From assembly GCA_934307695.1 (NCBI GenBank), contig CAKRCS010000002.1, positions 124,001 to 188,000 on the forward strand: a stretch of DNA of 64,000 bases, in the 5' to 3' direction. The notes under the pieces were generated by a model, which saw only the letters and a list, made by a program, of their open reading frames with translations, ran no database searches and was not told where the DNA came from. The stretch is from an uncultured Agathobacter sp. GTDB taxonomy: Bacteria; Bacillota; Clostridia; Lachnospirales; Lachnospiraceae. The position numbers and the translations under genes were made by a program. Numbering within the stretch: position 1 is the stretch's first letter; every line of letters begins with the position of its first letter. This document shows, piece by piece, positions 25,933 through 35,082 of the stretch.

Positions 25933-27408
25933 TTATAAAATACGATTTTTGCGTATCATATTCACTACTTCTGCATTGTTGCGCGTGTGGGCGAACATAT
26001 TGAGGATATTCTCCACCGCCTCGTCCGCTCTCATGCCGTTTAGGGCCTTGCGCATATTGTCCATTGCTGCCTGCTCGTCCGGTGTAAGTAAAAGATCCTC
26101 TCTTCTTGTACCGGACTTTACAATGTCGATTGCAGGGAAAATACGCTTCTCGGAAAGCTTACGGTCAAGTACCAGTTCCATGTTACCGGTTCCCTTAAAT
26201 TCCTCGTACACAACATCGTCCATCTTGCTTCCGGTGTCAACGAGTGCTGTTGCAAGAATGGTAAGGCTTCCGCCCTCCCGCATATTTCTTGCCGCACCAA
26301 AAAACCGCTTTGGCATGTGAAGTGCCGCCGGATCAAGACCACCGGACAGGGTGCGTCCGCTTGGCGGAACCGTAAGGTTGTACGCTCTTGCAAGACGTGT
26401 GATGCTGTCGAGCAGTATGATAACGTCCTTCTTCTGCTCAACAAGGCGCTTTGCGCGCTCGATCACCATCTCTGAAACACGCTTGTGGTGCTCTGGCAGC
26501 TCATCAAACGTAGAATAAATGATCTCAACATTATCTCCCTGGATTGCTTCCTTGATATCCGTAACTTCCTCCGGTCGCTCATCAATCAGCAGGATGATCA
26601 GATGCATCTCCGGGTTGTTGCAGAGTACAGACTTTGCCACTTCCTTTAAGAGAGTTGTCTTACCTGCCTTCGGTTGTGAAACGATCATACCTCTTTGCCC
26701 TTTTCCGATCGGTGACACAAGATCCACAACTCGCATGGCAACGCTTGCGCCCGGACGCTCCAGACGGAGTCTCTGGTTCGGGAAGATTGGGGTTAAGTTC
26801 TCAAAATTAGTTCTGCGCTGTGCCTCACCCGGATTCATGCCGTTTACCGCGGTCACATACAAAAGTGCTGAGAACTTCTCTTTCTCGCTCTTGATTCTGG
26901 TATTGCCGGATACGATATCTCCGGTCTTTAAATTAAAACGGCGGATCTGTGACGGGGAGACATAAATATCATTCTCTCCCGGCATATAATTCTCGCTTCG
27001 GATAAAGCCGAATCCGTCCTGCATAACCTCAAGGATTCCGCTGACGTTGATTCCACTGTCAAGTCCGGCAATATCCTCCTTGATGGCATTCGCATCATCG
27101 GAAGGCTGCTGTGCATTTGGCTGCGTCGCACTTCTCTCCTGTGAATAGGAGCTTCTCGGATTCTGCTGTGCATTCTGCGAATAGGTGTTTCTTGTGGTGT
27201 GTGGTGCAGTCTGCGTGTAGGTCGTTCTTGCCTGCGGTGCTGCATTCTCCGGACGTCTTGGCTTTTCCCTCTCCTTTTCCTTCTCGTCCTCCTCAAGCAT
27301 ACGCTCGATAAGCTCTGCCTTCTTCATTCCTGTAACACCTTTTATGTTCCTTGCCTTCGCCAGATCCTTCAATACGGTCAGCGACAGGCTCTCATACTTT
27401 TCTCTCAT
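25933..27408 (-). CDS. rho: Transcription termination factor Rho
   Basis: 491 residues. An N-terminal SAP-like Rho_N domain (1-42) is followed by a low-complexity insert (about 43-107), the cold-shock RNA-binding domain (VMQDGFGFIRS), and the hexameric ATPase core with GQRGMIVSQPKAGKTTLL (P-loop), LLIDERPEEVTD, LDSITRLARAYN and SGTRREDLLL. Rho ends transcripts lacking intrinsic terminators. The insert contains a 12-residue unit three times (RTTYTQ, RNTYSQ and RSSYSQ at 61, 73 and 85), rich in Tyr, Gln, Ser and Thr. GGAG lies 6 bases before the start. Confidence 0.97.
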   Translation of the reverse strand: MREKYESLSLTVLKDLAKARNIKGVTGMKKAELIERMLEEDEKEKEREKPRRPENAAPQARTTYTQTAPHTTRNTYSQNAQQNPRSSYSQERSATQPNAQQPSDDANAIKEDIAGLDSGINVSGILEVMQDGFGFIRSENYMPGENDIYVSPSQIRRFNLKTGDIVSGNTRIKSEKEKFSALLYVTAVNGMNPGEAQRRTNFENLTPIFPNQRLRLERPGASVAMRVVDLVSPIGKGQRGMIVSQPKAGKTTLLKEVAKSVLCNNPEMHLIILLIDERPEEVTDIKEAIQGDNVEIIYSTFDELPEHHKRVSEMVIERAKRLVEQKKDVIILLDSITRLARAYNLTVPPSGRTLSGGLDPAALHMPKRFFGAARNMREGGSLTILATALVDTGSKMDDVVYEEFKGTGNMELVLDRKLSEKRIFPAIDIVKSGTRREDLLLTPDEQAAMDNMRKALNGMRADEAVENILNMFAHTRNNAEVVNMIRKNRIL

Positions 27409-27444
27409 CCATTACTCCTTATCTTCAATTCTTCCTGCTGGGGT

Positions 27445-27461
27445 AAAAAGCCGAAACGGCT
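27445..27461 (-). promoter_or_regulatory. Minimal hairpin with U-run in the rho leader
   Basis: On the minus strand AGCCG-TTT-CGGCT is followed by TTTT, 37 bases before the rho start. A 5-bp stem with a 3-base loop is short for a terminator but is placed where attenuation of rho could occur. Confidence 0.35.
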
Positions 27462-27555
27462 ACAAGACTACTATTGTTTGTTTTTATAGTATACATCATT
27501 CTTTTCCAAAAAGAAAGTCTTTTTTTATGCATGCAAAGAATCGGTCGCTTTGTTC

Positions 27556-27584
27556 TTGATTTGCCTTTGCCACAATGGTATCAT
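27556..27584 (+). promoter_or_regulatory. Promoter of the malic enzyme gene
   Basis: TTGATT (27556-27561), 17-base spacer, TATCAT (27579-27584); about 60 bases before the start codon. Confidence 0.55.
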
Positions 27585-27653
27585 GTTACAAGACTATAAA
27601 TAATCGCTCAGCAATAATAAGGAAAAAACATAAACACAGGAAGGAAAATCATC

Positions 27654-28808
27654 ATGGATCAAAAAGAAAAAGCATTAATGATGCATAAGGAATGGAACGG
27701 CAAGCTTGAGACGACCGCAAAGTCCAAGGTCAATTCCAGAGAGGATCTGGCTATTGCTTATACGCCAGGTGTCGCCGAGCCGTGCAAGGTGATTGCCGAG
27801 GATAAGGATGCTGCATACACCTACACCTGGAAAGCAAACACAGTTGCAGTCGTATCCGACGGAAGCGCCGTTCTTGGTCTTGGCAATATCGGACCTTATG
27901 CCGCCATGCCGGTCATGGAGGGAAAATGCGTTCTTTTTAAAGAATTTGGCAATGTCAATGCGGTTCCGATCTGTCTCGACACTCAGGACACCGAGGAGAT
28001 CATCACCGCTGTCAAGAATATTGCTCCGGGCTTCGGCGGCATCAACCTTGAGGACATCTCCGCTCCACGCTGCTTTGAGATTGAGGAACGCTTAAAGGAG
28101 ATGCTTGACATTCCTGTTTTCCATGATGACCAGCACGGAACCGCGATCGTGGTTCTCGCCGGAATCATCAACGGGCTTCGCCTTACCGGCAAGAAAAAGG
28201 AGGACTGCAAGGTCGTTGTCAACGGTGCCGGTTCTGCCGGAGTTGCGATCACCAAGCTGCTCCTTACCTACGGCTTTAAGCATGTGACCATGTGCGACCG
28301 CCACGGAATCATCGGCAGATCCTACCCGGATCTCAACTGGATGCAGCAGAAAATGACCGAGGTTACCAACCTTGAGAACGCCTCCGGAACACTTGCAGAC
28401 GCACTCGCTGGCGCAGACATTTTTGTCGGTGTCTCCGCTCCGAACATCGTTACACCGGAGATGGTAGCTTCCATGAACAAGGATTCCATCCTCTTTGCAA
28501 TGGCAAACCCTGTTCCTGAGATCATGCCGGATGTTGCAAAAGCTGCCGGTGCCCGCGTAGTCGGAACCGGACGAAGCGATTTCCCAAATCAGGTCAACAA
28601 TGTTATCGCATTCCCTGGTATTTTCCGCGGTGCGCTTGAGGGACGCGCGACACAGATCACCGAAGAAATGAAGCTCGCTGCTGCCGAGGCGCTTGCACAC
28701 CTTGTAAGTGACGAAGAGCTGCGGGATGACTTTATCATGCCGGAGGCATTTGATCCGCGCGTAGCTGATGTTGTCAGTGCCGCTGTCAAAAGCCACATCG
28801 TAAGGTAG
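27654..28808 (+). CDS. NAD(P)-dependent malic enzyme
   Basis: 384 residues, the short clostridial type without a phosphotransacetylase domain. Oxidatively decarboxylates malate to pyruvate. Motifs: AYTPGVAEPCKVI near 35, SDGSAVLGLGNIGP near 67, FHDDQHGTAIV near 154 and the Rossmann VVVNGAGSAGVAI near 183; MANPVPEIMPD lies near 280. NAD versus NADP preference cannot be read. GGAAGG precedes the ATG. The next gene begins 4 bases after its stop. Confidence 0.94.
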   Translation: MDQKEKALMMHKEWNGKLETTAKSKVNSREDLAIAYTPGVAEPCKVIAEDKDAAYTYTWKANTVAVVSDGSAVLGLGNIGPYAAMPVMEGKCVLFKEFGNVNAVPICLDTQDTEEIITAVKNIAPGFGGINLEDISAPRCFEIEERLKEMLDIPVFHDDQHGTAIVVLAGIINGLRLTGKKKEDCKVVVNGAGSAGVAITKLLLTYGFKHVTMCDRHGIIGRSYPDLNWMQQKMTEVTNLENASGTLADALAGADIFVGVSAPNIVTPEMVASMNKDSILFAMANPVPEIMPDVAKAAGARVVGTGRSDFPNQVNNVIAFPGIFRGALEGRATQITEEMKLAAAEALAHLVSDEELRDDFIMPEAFDPRVADVVSAAVKSHIVR

Positions 28809-28812
28809 AAGG

Positions 28813-29727
28813 ATGAACCGCTACTACTCCTTCAATGATTATTGCAAAACAACCTTCGGAGAAAAGGTCTACCGCCTGTCACTGAATGCAGGCATGACCT
28901 GTCCGAACCGCGATGGCACACTCGGCACTGACGGGTGTGCCTTTTGCAGTGCCGGCGGCTCCGGGGACTTCGCCGCAGACGCTTTTCTTCCGATCAGCGA
29001 GCAGCTTGTCGCCGCACAGGAACGCATCCGGCGCAAAACCAGCTGCCGCAGGTTTATCGCTTACTTTCAGGCATTTACCAACACCTATGCCCCGGTTTCC
29101 AGGCTGCGCCGCATCTATGAGGAGGCACTTGCCAGCCCAGATGTTGCCGCACTCTCCATTGCCACCCGAAGTGACTGTCTAAGTGATGAAGTCATTGCAC
29201 TTCTTGCCGACTTAAGCAAGGTCAAGCCGGTCTGGGTGGAGCTTGGATTGCAGACCATCTTCGATGACACGCTCTCCCGCATGAAAACGGGAACGACCTT
29301 CGCACAGTTTTCCGATGCGCTCTCGCATCTTAGAGCAGCCGGGATTCCGGTGATCGCCCACTTAATCTTAGGGCTTCCGGGTGAGACTGTAGAAATGATG
29401 AAGCAGTCGGTTGCATACATTGCCGGCTCCGGTGTCGCCGGTGTCAAGCTGCAGTTACTTCATGTTTTAAAAGGGACGGCACTCGCACAGATGTATGAGG
29501 AGCATCCGTTTCCTGTTTTTACGCTGGAGGAATACTGTGATCTTGTGATTGATTGTGTAGAGATGCTGCCGCCGCAGATGGTCATTCACCGTCTGACCGG
29601 CGATGGTCCAAAGAATTTATTGATTGCTCCGATGTGGAGCGCCGACAAAAAGAACGTACTGAATACACTAAATCGCCGCTTCGCCGAGCGCGACAGCTGG
29701 CAGGGAAAGGAATATCACAATGGCTGA
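28813..29727 (+). CDS. Radical SAM protein, TIGR01212/YhcC family
   Basis: 304 residues. The 4Fe-4S cluster motif is CPNRDGTLGTDGCAFC (Cx9CAFC), typical of this family instead of plain CxxxCxxC. Further on are ELGLQTIFDDTLSRM and HLILGLPGETVEMM of the radical SAM barrel, and VIHRLTGDGPKN near the end. The substrate is unknown; the family is related to tRNA-modifying Elp3-like enzymes. It overlaps the DUF4364 gene by 8 bases. Confidence 0.9.
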   Translation: MNRYYSFNDYCKTTFGEKVYRLSLNAGMTCPNRDGTLGTDGCAFCSAGGSGDFAADAFLPISEQLVAAQERIRRKTSCRRFIAYFQAFTNTYAPVSRLRRIYEEALASPDVAALSIATRSDCLSDEVIALLADLSKVKPVWVELGLQTIFDDTLSRMKTGTTFAQFSDALSHLRAAGIPVIAHLILGLPGETVEMMKQSVAYIAGSGVAGVKLQLLHVLKGTALAQMYEEHPFPVFTLEEYCDLVIDCVEMLPPQMVIHRLTGDGPKNLLIAPMWSADKKNVLNTLNRRFAERDSWQGKEYHNG

Positions 29728-30235
29728 ACCATTTACCATATATAAATTGACAATCCTCTATATGTTAGACCGCGCAGGCTTTGCGCTCTCCAACACACAG
29801 CTTTCCAATTTTTTTCTGGAACAGGAATATACTGACTACTTCCGTGTGCAGGAGGTGATCGGAAATCTCGTCGATGCCCGTCTGATCGAGGCAAACACCG
29901 TGCGCTCGACCACACAGTACACGCTCACTGCCGCCGGCAAAGAGACGCTTGGATTTTTCCGTGAGAAGATTACAGAGGGAATCGAAGAAGATGTCCGCAC
30001 ATACTTTGAACAGAACAAGTGGGAGTTTCGTCAGGAAAATTCGATCATGTCCGACTACCGCAGACTGCGAAACCAGAAATATGAGGTGCGTTGTCAGGTC
30101 AAAAATGATGGTGATACCATTATCGACCTGACACTTCAGGTAAACACAAAGGAACAGGCAGAAAGTATCTGCGCACACTGGAAACAGAACAGCGGGGACG
30201 CTTACGCTTATCTGATGGACACGCTGTTAAACTAG
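29720..30235 (+). CDS. DUF4364 winged-helix protein
   Basis: 171 residues, MAEPFTIYKLTILYMLDRAG. The first 90 residues form a PadR-like winged helix (IGNLVDARLIEAN, then TQYTLTAAGKETL); the rest is helical then beta. Family members are small predicted transcription factors in Clostridia; the target is unknown. Its stop codon overlaps that of the convergent flavin reductase (shared CTAG at 30232-30235). Confidence 0.9.
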   Translation: MAEPFTIYKLTILYMLDRAGFALSNTQLSNFFLEQEYTDYFRVQEVIGNLVDARLIEANTVRSTTQYTLTAAGKETLGFFREKITEGIEEDVRTYFEQNKWEFRQENSIMSDYRRLRNQKYEVRCQVKNDGDTIIDLTLQVNTKEQAESICAHWKQNSGDAYAYLMDTLLN

Positions 30236-30798
30236 CGCGCTTTCTTTACACTGTATCCAAAAGAGCCAAGCAGCTCTCCAAGACTGTAATACTGACCATG
30301 TGAATACATGACAAGTCCGGTGTCGTTTAAGTGGAATTTTCCGTTTTCGTCCATATAGGAATCTTCTACTGTGACGCCTACCACTTCTGCCAAAAACATC
30401 GTATGGCTTCCGAGCGGCTTTTTCTCCACGATACGGCACTCCATATTGACCGGGCTCTCAGCGATCCCCGGAGCCTTCACATGCGGCATCGGCAGTCTCG
30501 TCAGCTGCATCGCATCGAATTTGTCAATACTTCTCCCGCTTGTCACGCCGCAATAATCACACGCCTTTACCAGCTTCTCATTTGTCAGGTTGATCACAAA
30601 TTCCCCACTCTCCTCCAGCATATGATAGGAGTAACGCTCCGGGCGCACGGATATGGATACCATCGGCGGATTTGTGCAGACGGTTCCCGCCCACGCGATC
30701 GTTATAATATTGTCTTTTCCGGCTGCATCTGCCACGCTGACCATAACCGCTGGCACAGGATTCAGCATGTTGCCGCCCTTCCAATTCTGTTTTCCCAT
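30232..30798 (-). CDS. Flavin reductase-like FMN-binding protein
   Basis: 188 residues of the flavin reductase-like domain: MLNPVPAVMVSVAD, ITIAWAGTVCTNPPMVSISV, FVINLTNEKL and VEDSYMDENGKFHLNDTGL. These are small FMN proteins that reduce flavins or act as redox partners. The partner is not evident. It lies 19 bases after dapA on the same strand. Confidence 0.9.
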   Translation of the reverse strand: MGKQNWKGGNMLNPVPAVMVSVADAAGKDNIITIAWAGTVCTNPPMVSISVRPERYSYHMLEESGEFVINLTNEKLVKACDYCGVTSGRSIDKFDAMQLTRLPMPHVKAPGIAESPVNMECRIVEKKPLGSHTMFLAEVVGVTVEDSYMDENGKFHLNDTGLVMYSHGQYYSLGELLGSFGYSVKKAR

Positions 30799-30817
30799 AT
30801 TAGTCCTCTAAATTAAA

Positions 30818-31702
30818 TCAAGATTTTATTAGCTTATGTAGTTCTCCCACCAATGCCTTCCGGTGTACATCCTCAATCTTTGTCAAAGGAAGCCGCAGCC
30901 CTCCACACGGATAACCGATCTCTTCCATTGCAGCTTTTACCGGGATCGGATTAACCTCCGAAAACAGCGCGTGCACAAACGGCAGATACTCCAGCTGTAA
31001 TTGCAGAGCCTCCTTCGTATTGCCATCCAGATATGCAGCAACCATATCATGTGTCTGCTGCGGAAATACATTTGCCAGCACCGAGATCACGCCTTTTCCT
31101 CCGAGGGAAAGGATCGGAACGATCTGGTCGTCATTTCCCGAATAGATTGCCACGCGGCCGCCCACCAGCTTTGCCAGATCGGCAATCTGGCTGATGCTGC
31201 CGGATGCCTCCTTCACTCCTGCGATATTCGCGCAGGAATCTGCAATATCCTTGATCGTCTGCGGCAATAAATTGCATCCGGTTCGCGATGGAACATTGTA
31301 GAGGATCACCGGCAGCGACACTGCATCCGCGATCATCTTGTAATGCAGATACAGCCCCTTTTGTGTAGCCTTGTTATAAAAAGGTGTCACAACGAGGATC
31401 GCATCCGCGCCAAGACGCTGTGCCTCCTTCGCATTTTCGACTGCGCATTCGGTACTGTTTGCACCGGTTCCCACGATTACCGGAATGCGTTTTCCTACTC
31501 TCTTTACCGCAAAATCGATCACCTTTTTCCGTTCCTCCGGTGACAGTGTTGCCGGCTCCCCAGTCGTTCCACATACGATGATTGCATCCGTATGCCCGTT
31601 TATCTGACGGTCAATTAAGGTCGCCAGCATCTCAAAATCAACCTGCTTATCCTCTTTAAAAGGCGTAATAAGTGCCACTCCTGATCCAGTAAAGACCTCC
31701 AT
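30818..31702 (-). CDS. dapA: 4-hydroxy-tetrahydrodipicolinate synthase
   Basis: 294 residues. Condenses pyruvate and aspartate semialdehyde toward diaminopimelate and lysine. CGTTGEPATL near 45, LYNVPSRTGCNL near 134 (catalytic Tyr) and IAGVKEASGS near 158 (Schiff-base Lys) are all present. It lies 27 bases after murE; together with dapF and murE it supplies and uses meso-diaminopimelate. Confidence 0.97.
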   Translation of the reverse strand: MEVFTGSGVALITPFKEDKQVDFEMLATLIDRQINGHTDAIIVCGTTGEPATLSPEERKKVIDFAVKRVGKRIPVIVGTGANSTECAVENAKEAQRLGADAILVVTPFYNKATQKGLYLHYKMIADAVSLPVILYNVPSRTGCNLLPQTIKDIADSCANIAGVKEASGSISQIADLAKLVGGRVAIYSGNDDQIVPILSLGGKGVISVLANVFPQQTHDMVAAYLDGNTKEALQLQLEYLPFVHALFSEVNPIPVKAAMEEIGYPCGGLRLPLTKIEDVHRKALVGELHKLIKS

Positions 31703-31729
31703 GCCAATCTCTCCTTTAAAATCAAAAAA

Positions 31730-33196
31730 CTATTTTTGCTCCATCTCCCTGACAATGTCCGCGATCAGCTCGCGCTCATCCATGTGATGCTTTACCCCCT
31801 TGATCTCCTGATAGTCCTCATGTCCCTTTCCGGCAAGCACGATAATGTCGCCCTCCTTTGCATTTTTCATGCAATATGCGATTGCTTCCTTTCTGTCCGG
31901 AATTGTAACATACGCTCCGCTTTGCTTCTTCACACCGATGAGGATATCCGCGATAATGTCCATCGGCTCCTCATTTCTAGGATTATCGGATGTAACGACC
32001 GTGAGATCTGCAAGCCTTGAAGACACCTCTCCCATCTCGTATCTGCGGGATTTGGCGCGGTTTCCGCCACAGCCGAACACACATACCAGCCGTCCCGGCT
32101 CATACTCGCGCAGCGTCGTCAGAAGGCTCTCCAAAGCCATTGCATTGTGCGCGTAGTCGATCATGATCGTATAATGTGGGGATACCGGCACAAGCTCGAT
32201 TCGTCCCTTTACATGTACATTCTTTAATGTACTTTTAATTTTTTCTGTCGGTACTGCAAACTGCTCACAGATGGCGATCGCGGTCAAAGAATTGTACACG
32301 CTGAATGTGCCCGGCACATTGACCTCCACATCAAAATCAGCCATTCCGGCAACATGGTACTTAACGCCAAGCGCACCATTATCCTTTAGGAGTTCTACCT
32401 TCTCCGCGCGCAGATCGTTGCTGCTTCCGTAGCCAAAGGTCAGTACCTTGCAGGTATGCCCTTTTAGGATTCCATCAAGATGTTCGCTGTCCCCGTTGAA
32501 GATTCCGATGTTGCACTGCTGGAACAACAGGCTCTTGCAATGCATATAATCTGCAAAATCCTTATGCTCATTTTCTCCGATGTGATCCGGCTCAAGGTTC
32601 GTAAATACACCGATGTCAAAGACAAATCCCGCAACGCGGTCAAGCATCAACGCCTGGGAGGAAACCTCCATCACGACTGCATCCAGCCCCGCATCCACCA
32701 TCTTCCGGAAATACTTCTGTACGATAAAGGACTCCGGTGTCGTATTGGCAGAAGGGATATGCTCGTCGCCGATGATCGTCTCGATCGTGCCGATAAGTCC
32801 TGTCTTTATTCCTGCACCGTCAAGGATCGATTTTACCATATAGGTTGTCGTTGTCTTTCCCTTGGTTCCGGTTATGCCGATCGTCTTGATGTGTTCTGCC
32901 GGATACCCGAAATATGCCGCAGACAGGTACGCAAGTGCTTTTCTTGAATTATCTACTTTAATGTATGTGACTCCCGGAAGAAGTTCCACATTCTTCTCGA
33001 CGATCACAACGGCTGCCCCTTTTTCCACAACCTCCGGGATGAAGTCATGCGCGTCGCGGACAGTTCCGGAAATACATACAAACGCGGAACCCTTCTCCAC
33101 CTTTCTTGAATCATATACCAATGTTGTGATCTCCGTATCAATGCTTCCGCACAGTACGGTGTACTCCATCCGTTCCAGTAATTGTTTTATCTGCAT
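31730..33196 (-). CDS. murE: UDP-MurNAc-tripeptide synthetase MurE (meso-DAP-adding)
   Basis: 488 residues. ATP-binding GTKGKTTTTYMV near 112, SANTTPES near 152, EVSSQALMLDRV near 180, and DNPRNEEP near 405. The DNPR motif is the known marker for meso-diaminopimelate rather than lysine, so the cell wall should be DAP type. Gap of 12 bases to dapF, which makes its substrate. Confidence 0.97.
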   Translation of the reverse strand: MQIKQLLERMEYTVLCGSIDTEITTLVYDSRKVEKGSAFVCISGTVRDAHDFIPEVVEKGAAVVIVEKNVELLPGVTYIKVDNSRKALAYLSAAYFGYPAEHIKTIGITGTKGKTTTTYMVKSILDGAGIKTGLIGTIETIIGDEHIPSANTTPESFIVQKYFRKMVDAGLDAVVMEVSSQALMLDRVAGFVFDIGVFTNLEPDHIGENEHKDFADYMHCKSLLFQQCNIGIFNGDSEHLDGILKGHTCKVLTFGYGSSNDLRAEKVELLKDNGALGVKYHVAGMADFDVEVNVPGTFSVYNSLTAIAICEQFAVPTEKIKSTLKNVHVKGRIELVPVSPHYTIMIDYAHNAMALESLLTTLREYEPGRLVCVFGCGGNRAKSRRYEMGEVSSRLADLTVVTSDNPRNEEPMDIIADILIGVKKQSGAYVTIPDRKEAIAYCMKNAKEGDIIVLAGKGHEDYQEIKGVKHHMDERELIADIVREMEQK

Positions 33197-33208
33197 TTTA
33201 TTTTCCTC

Positions 33209-34042
33209 CTAAGCCTCATATACGCCGCTAAACACTTCCGTAGCAGGTCCTGTCATATAAATGTGATTGTTTGTTCTATCGTATGCAATTAACAAATCTC
33301 CGCCACGCAGATGTACCAGCACCTCATCCTCGGTCAGCCCGTTTAAGATACATGCCATAACCGATGCGCAGGTTCCTGTTCCACACGCCCACGTCTCGGC
33401 AGATCCTCTCTCCCAGACGCGCATAGCAGCTTCCGTTCTTGAAATGACCTGTACAAACTCTGTGTTGGTTCGCTTGGGGAAACGCTCATGATGCTCAAAA
33501 AGCGGGCCGTAAGTTTCAAGTGGGAAGCTCTCTACATCGTCCACAAAAACTACCGCATGCGGATTTCCCATGGATACACAGGTCATGTGCCACTCTTTAT
33601 CCCCAACCGTGATCGGTTCATCTACAACCGGGCTGTGATCCGCGATCACCGGAATATTCTGCGGTTCTAAGATCGGTTCTCCCATATCCACGCGAACCTT
33701 TGCGACCTTACCATTTTCCGTATAGAGTGTCAGGTATTTGATCCCTGCTCCCGATTCCACGGAGATTTCCGTCTTGTCGGTCAGCTTGTGATCATATACA
33801 TACTTTGCCACACAGCGGATACCGTTACCGCACATCTCAGCCTCCGAGCCGTCCGCGTTGTAAATACGCATCCGAAAATCCGCAGTCTCCGATGGTCCGA
33901 TCGTGATAAGCCCGTCAGATCCGATTCCGAAATGCCGGTCACTGATCGCAATGGAAAGTGCAGACGGATCTGCGATCTCCTCCTCAAACAGATTCACATA
34001 CACATAATCATTTCCACATCCATGCATTTTTGTAAACTTCAT
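33209..34042 (-). CDS. dapF: Diaminopimelate epimerase
   Basis: 277 residues. Converts LL- to meso-diaminopimelate with two cysteines, seen in MCGNGIRC near 72 and WACGTGTCAS near 220. The N-terminus MKFTKMHGCGNDYVYV is standard. First gene of the dapF-murE-dapA-flavin reductase group, and divergent from the AraC-type regulator. Confidence 0.97.
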   Translation of the reverse strand: MKFTKMHGCGNDYVYVNLFEEEIADPSALSIAISDRHFGIGSDGLITIGPSETADFRMRIYNADGSEAEMCGNGIRCVAKYVYDHKLTDKTEISVESGAGIKYLTLYTENGKVAKVRVDMGEPILEPQNIPVIADHSPVVDEPITVGDKEWHMTCVSMGNPHAVVFVDDVESFPLETYGPLFEHHERFPKRTNTEFVQVISRTEAAMRVWERGSAETWACGTGTCASVMACILNGLTEDEVLVHLRGGDLLIAYDRTNNHIYMTGPATEVFSGVYEA

Positions 34043-34169
34043 ATACCTGCCCCTTCCTGTTTTCTATATTTTCATCCAGATTTTCCGGACACAATTTCAC
34101 ACATACTGCCCACTGATTCTAGTATAACCCGCACTTTTTATGTAATAAATACATTATGTGTTATTTTTA

Positions 34170-34198
34170 TTGCAAATCGTGCTTTCCCGATATAAGAT
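34170..34198 (+). promoter_or_regulatory. Promoter of the AraC-type regulator
   Basis: TTGCAA (34170-34175), 17-base spacer, TAAGAT (34193-34198), about 40 bases before the start. Confidence 0.5.
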
Positions 34199-34240
34199 AT
34201 AAGTAATGACAAACAAGCGAACTGCCAAAAGGAGAACACG

Positions 34241-35074
34241 ATGTCGGTTTATGAAAAAACAGGGTATTTAGATTCCAATTTCCGCATCTTCCATCTTGTG
34301 GATGCAAACATGAAAGAGGTTGATTTTCACTTCCATGATTTTCATAAGGTTCTTATTTTTCTGAAGGGAAATGTCTCCTATCAGATCGAGGGGCGCTCGT
34401 ATGGCCTGCGTCCGAACGACATCGTATTTGTTCCGGCAGGTGAGGTACATCGTCCGGTGTTACTGGACAACTCTACCTACGAGCGCATCATCATCTACAT
34501 ATCCCAGAATTTTCTGGATCAGTACCGGCAGGATGATGTCGATCTCTCGCTGTGTCTGCAGCGGGCACATGACAACCATTCGCATGTTCTGCGTGTTCCG
34601 GCATTTGAGAGCAGCCATCTCGGGCAGATCATCCGCCAGCTCCTGCAATCCTTCGAGAGCGCCGAATATGCAAATGAGCTGTATCACCACATTCTCTTCC
34701 TGGAATTTATGATACAGCTCAACCGCGCGGCTCTCCGGGATGGAATCGAGTATATACCAACCTCCTCTTCCAACCAGAAGATCCTTACCGTATTGAATTA
34801 TCTGAATGAACATCTCGCCGACGACATCAGCATCGAGAAGCTTGCCGACACCTTCTACATCAACCGCTACTACCTGATGCATACCTTCAAGGAAGAGACC
34901 GGCTATTCCATCGGGAATTATCTCTCCACGAAGCGGCTGCTTTTAGCCCGTGATCTGATCACCTCCGGCGTTCCGATAACCACCGCCTGTTATGAGAGCG
35001 GCTTCAAAAATTATTCCACCTTTTCACGCGCGTATCTCAAGCTGTTCGGACACACGCCCCGTGAGCAGCGATAG
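34241..35074 (+). CDS. AraC-family transcriptional regulator with cupin domain
   Basis: 277 residues. N-terminal cupin (about 25-95: FHFHDFHKVLIFLKG, RPNDIVFVPAGEVHRP) for ligand sensing, and two C-terminal helix-turn-helix motifs (ISIEKLADTFYINRYYLMHTF and PITTACYESGFKNYSTFSRA). The ligand and target are unknown. AGGAG precedes the ATG. It ends exactly where the convergent pyrophosphatase gene ends, with no gap. Confidence 0.92.
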   Translation: MSVYEKTGYLDSNFRIFHLVDANMKEVDFHFHDFHKVLIFLKGNVSYQIEGRSYGLRPNDIVFVPAGEVHRPVLLDNSTYERIIIYISQNFLDQYRQDDVDLSLCLQRAHDNHSHVLRVPAFESSHLGQIIRQLLQSFESAEYANELYHHILFLEFMIQLNRAALRDGIEYIPTSSSNQKILTVLNYLNEHLADDISIEKLADTFYINRYYLMHTFKEETGYSIGNYLSTKRLLLARDLITSGVPITTACYESGFKNYSTFSRAYLKLFGHTPREQR

Positions 35075-35082
35075 CTATCGCT
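35067..35082. other. Palindrome joining two stop codons
   Basis: AGCGATAGCTATCGCT is a perfect 16-base palindrome centred on the abutting stop codons of the AraC-type gene (TAG, 35072-35074) and the pyrophosphatase gene (CTA, 35075-35077). Confidence 0.6.

Noticed and set aside
28092..28796. Long leftward frame antisense to the malic enzyme
   Set aside because: Shadow of a well-supported gene with family motifs; no start context.
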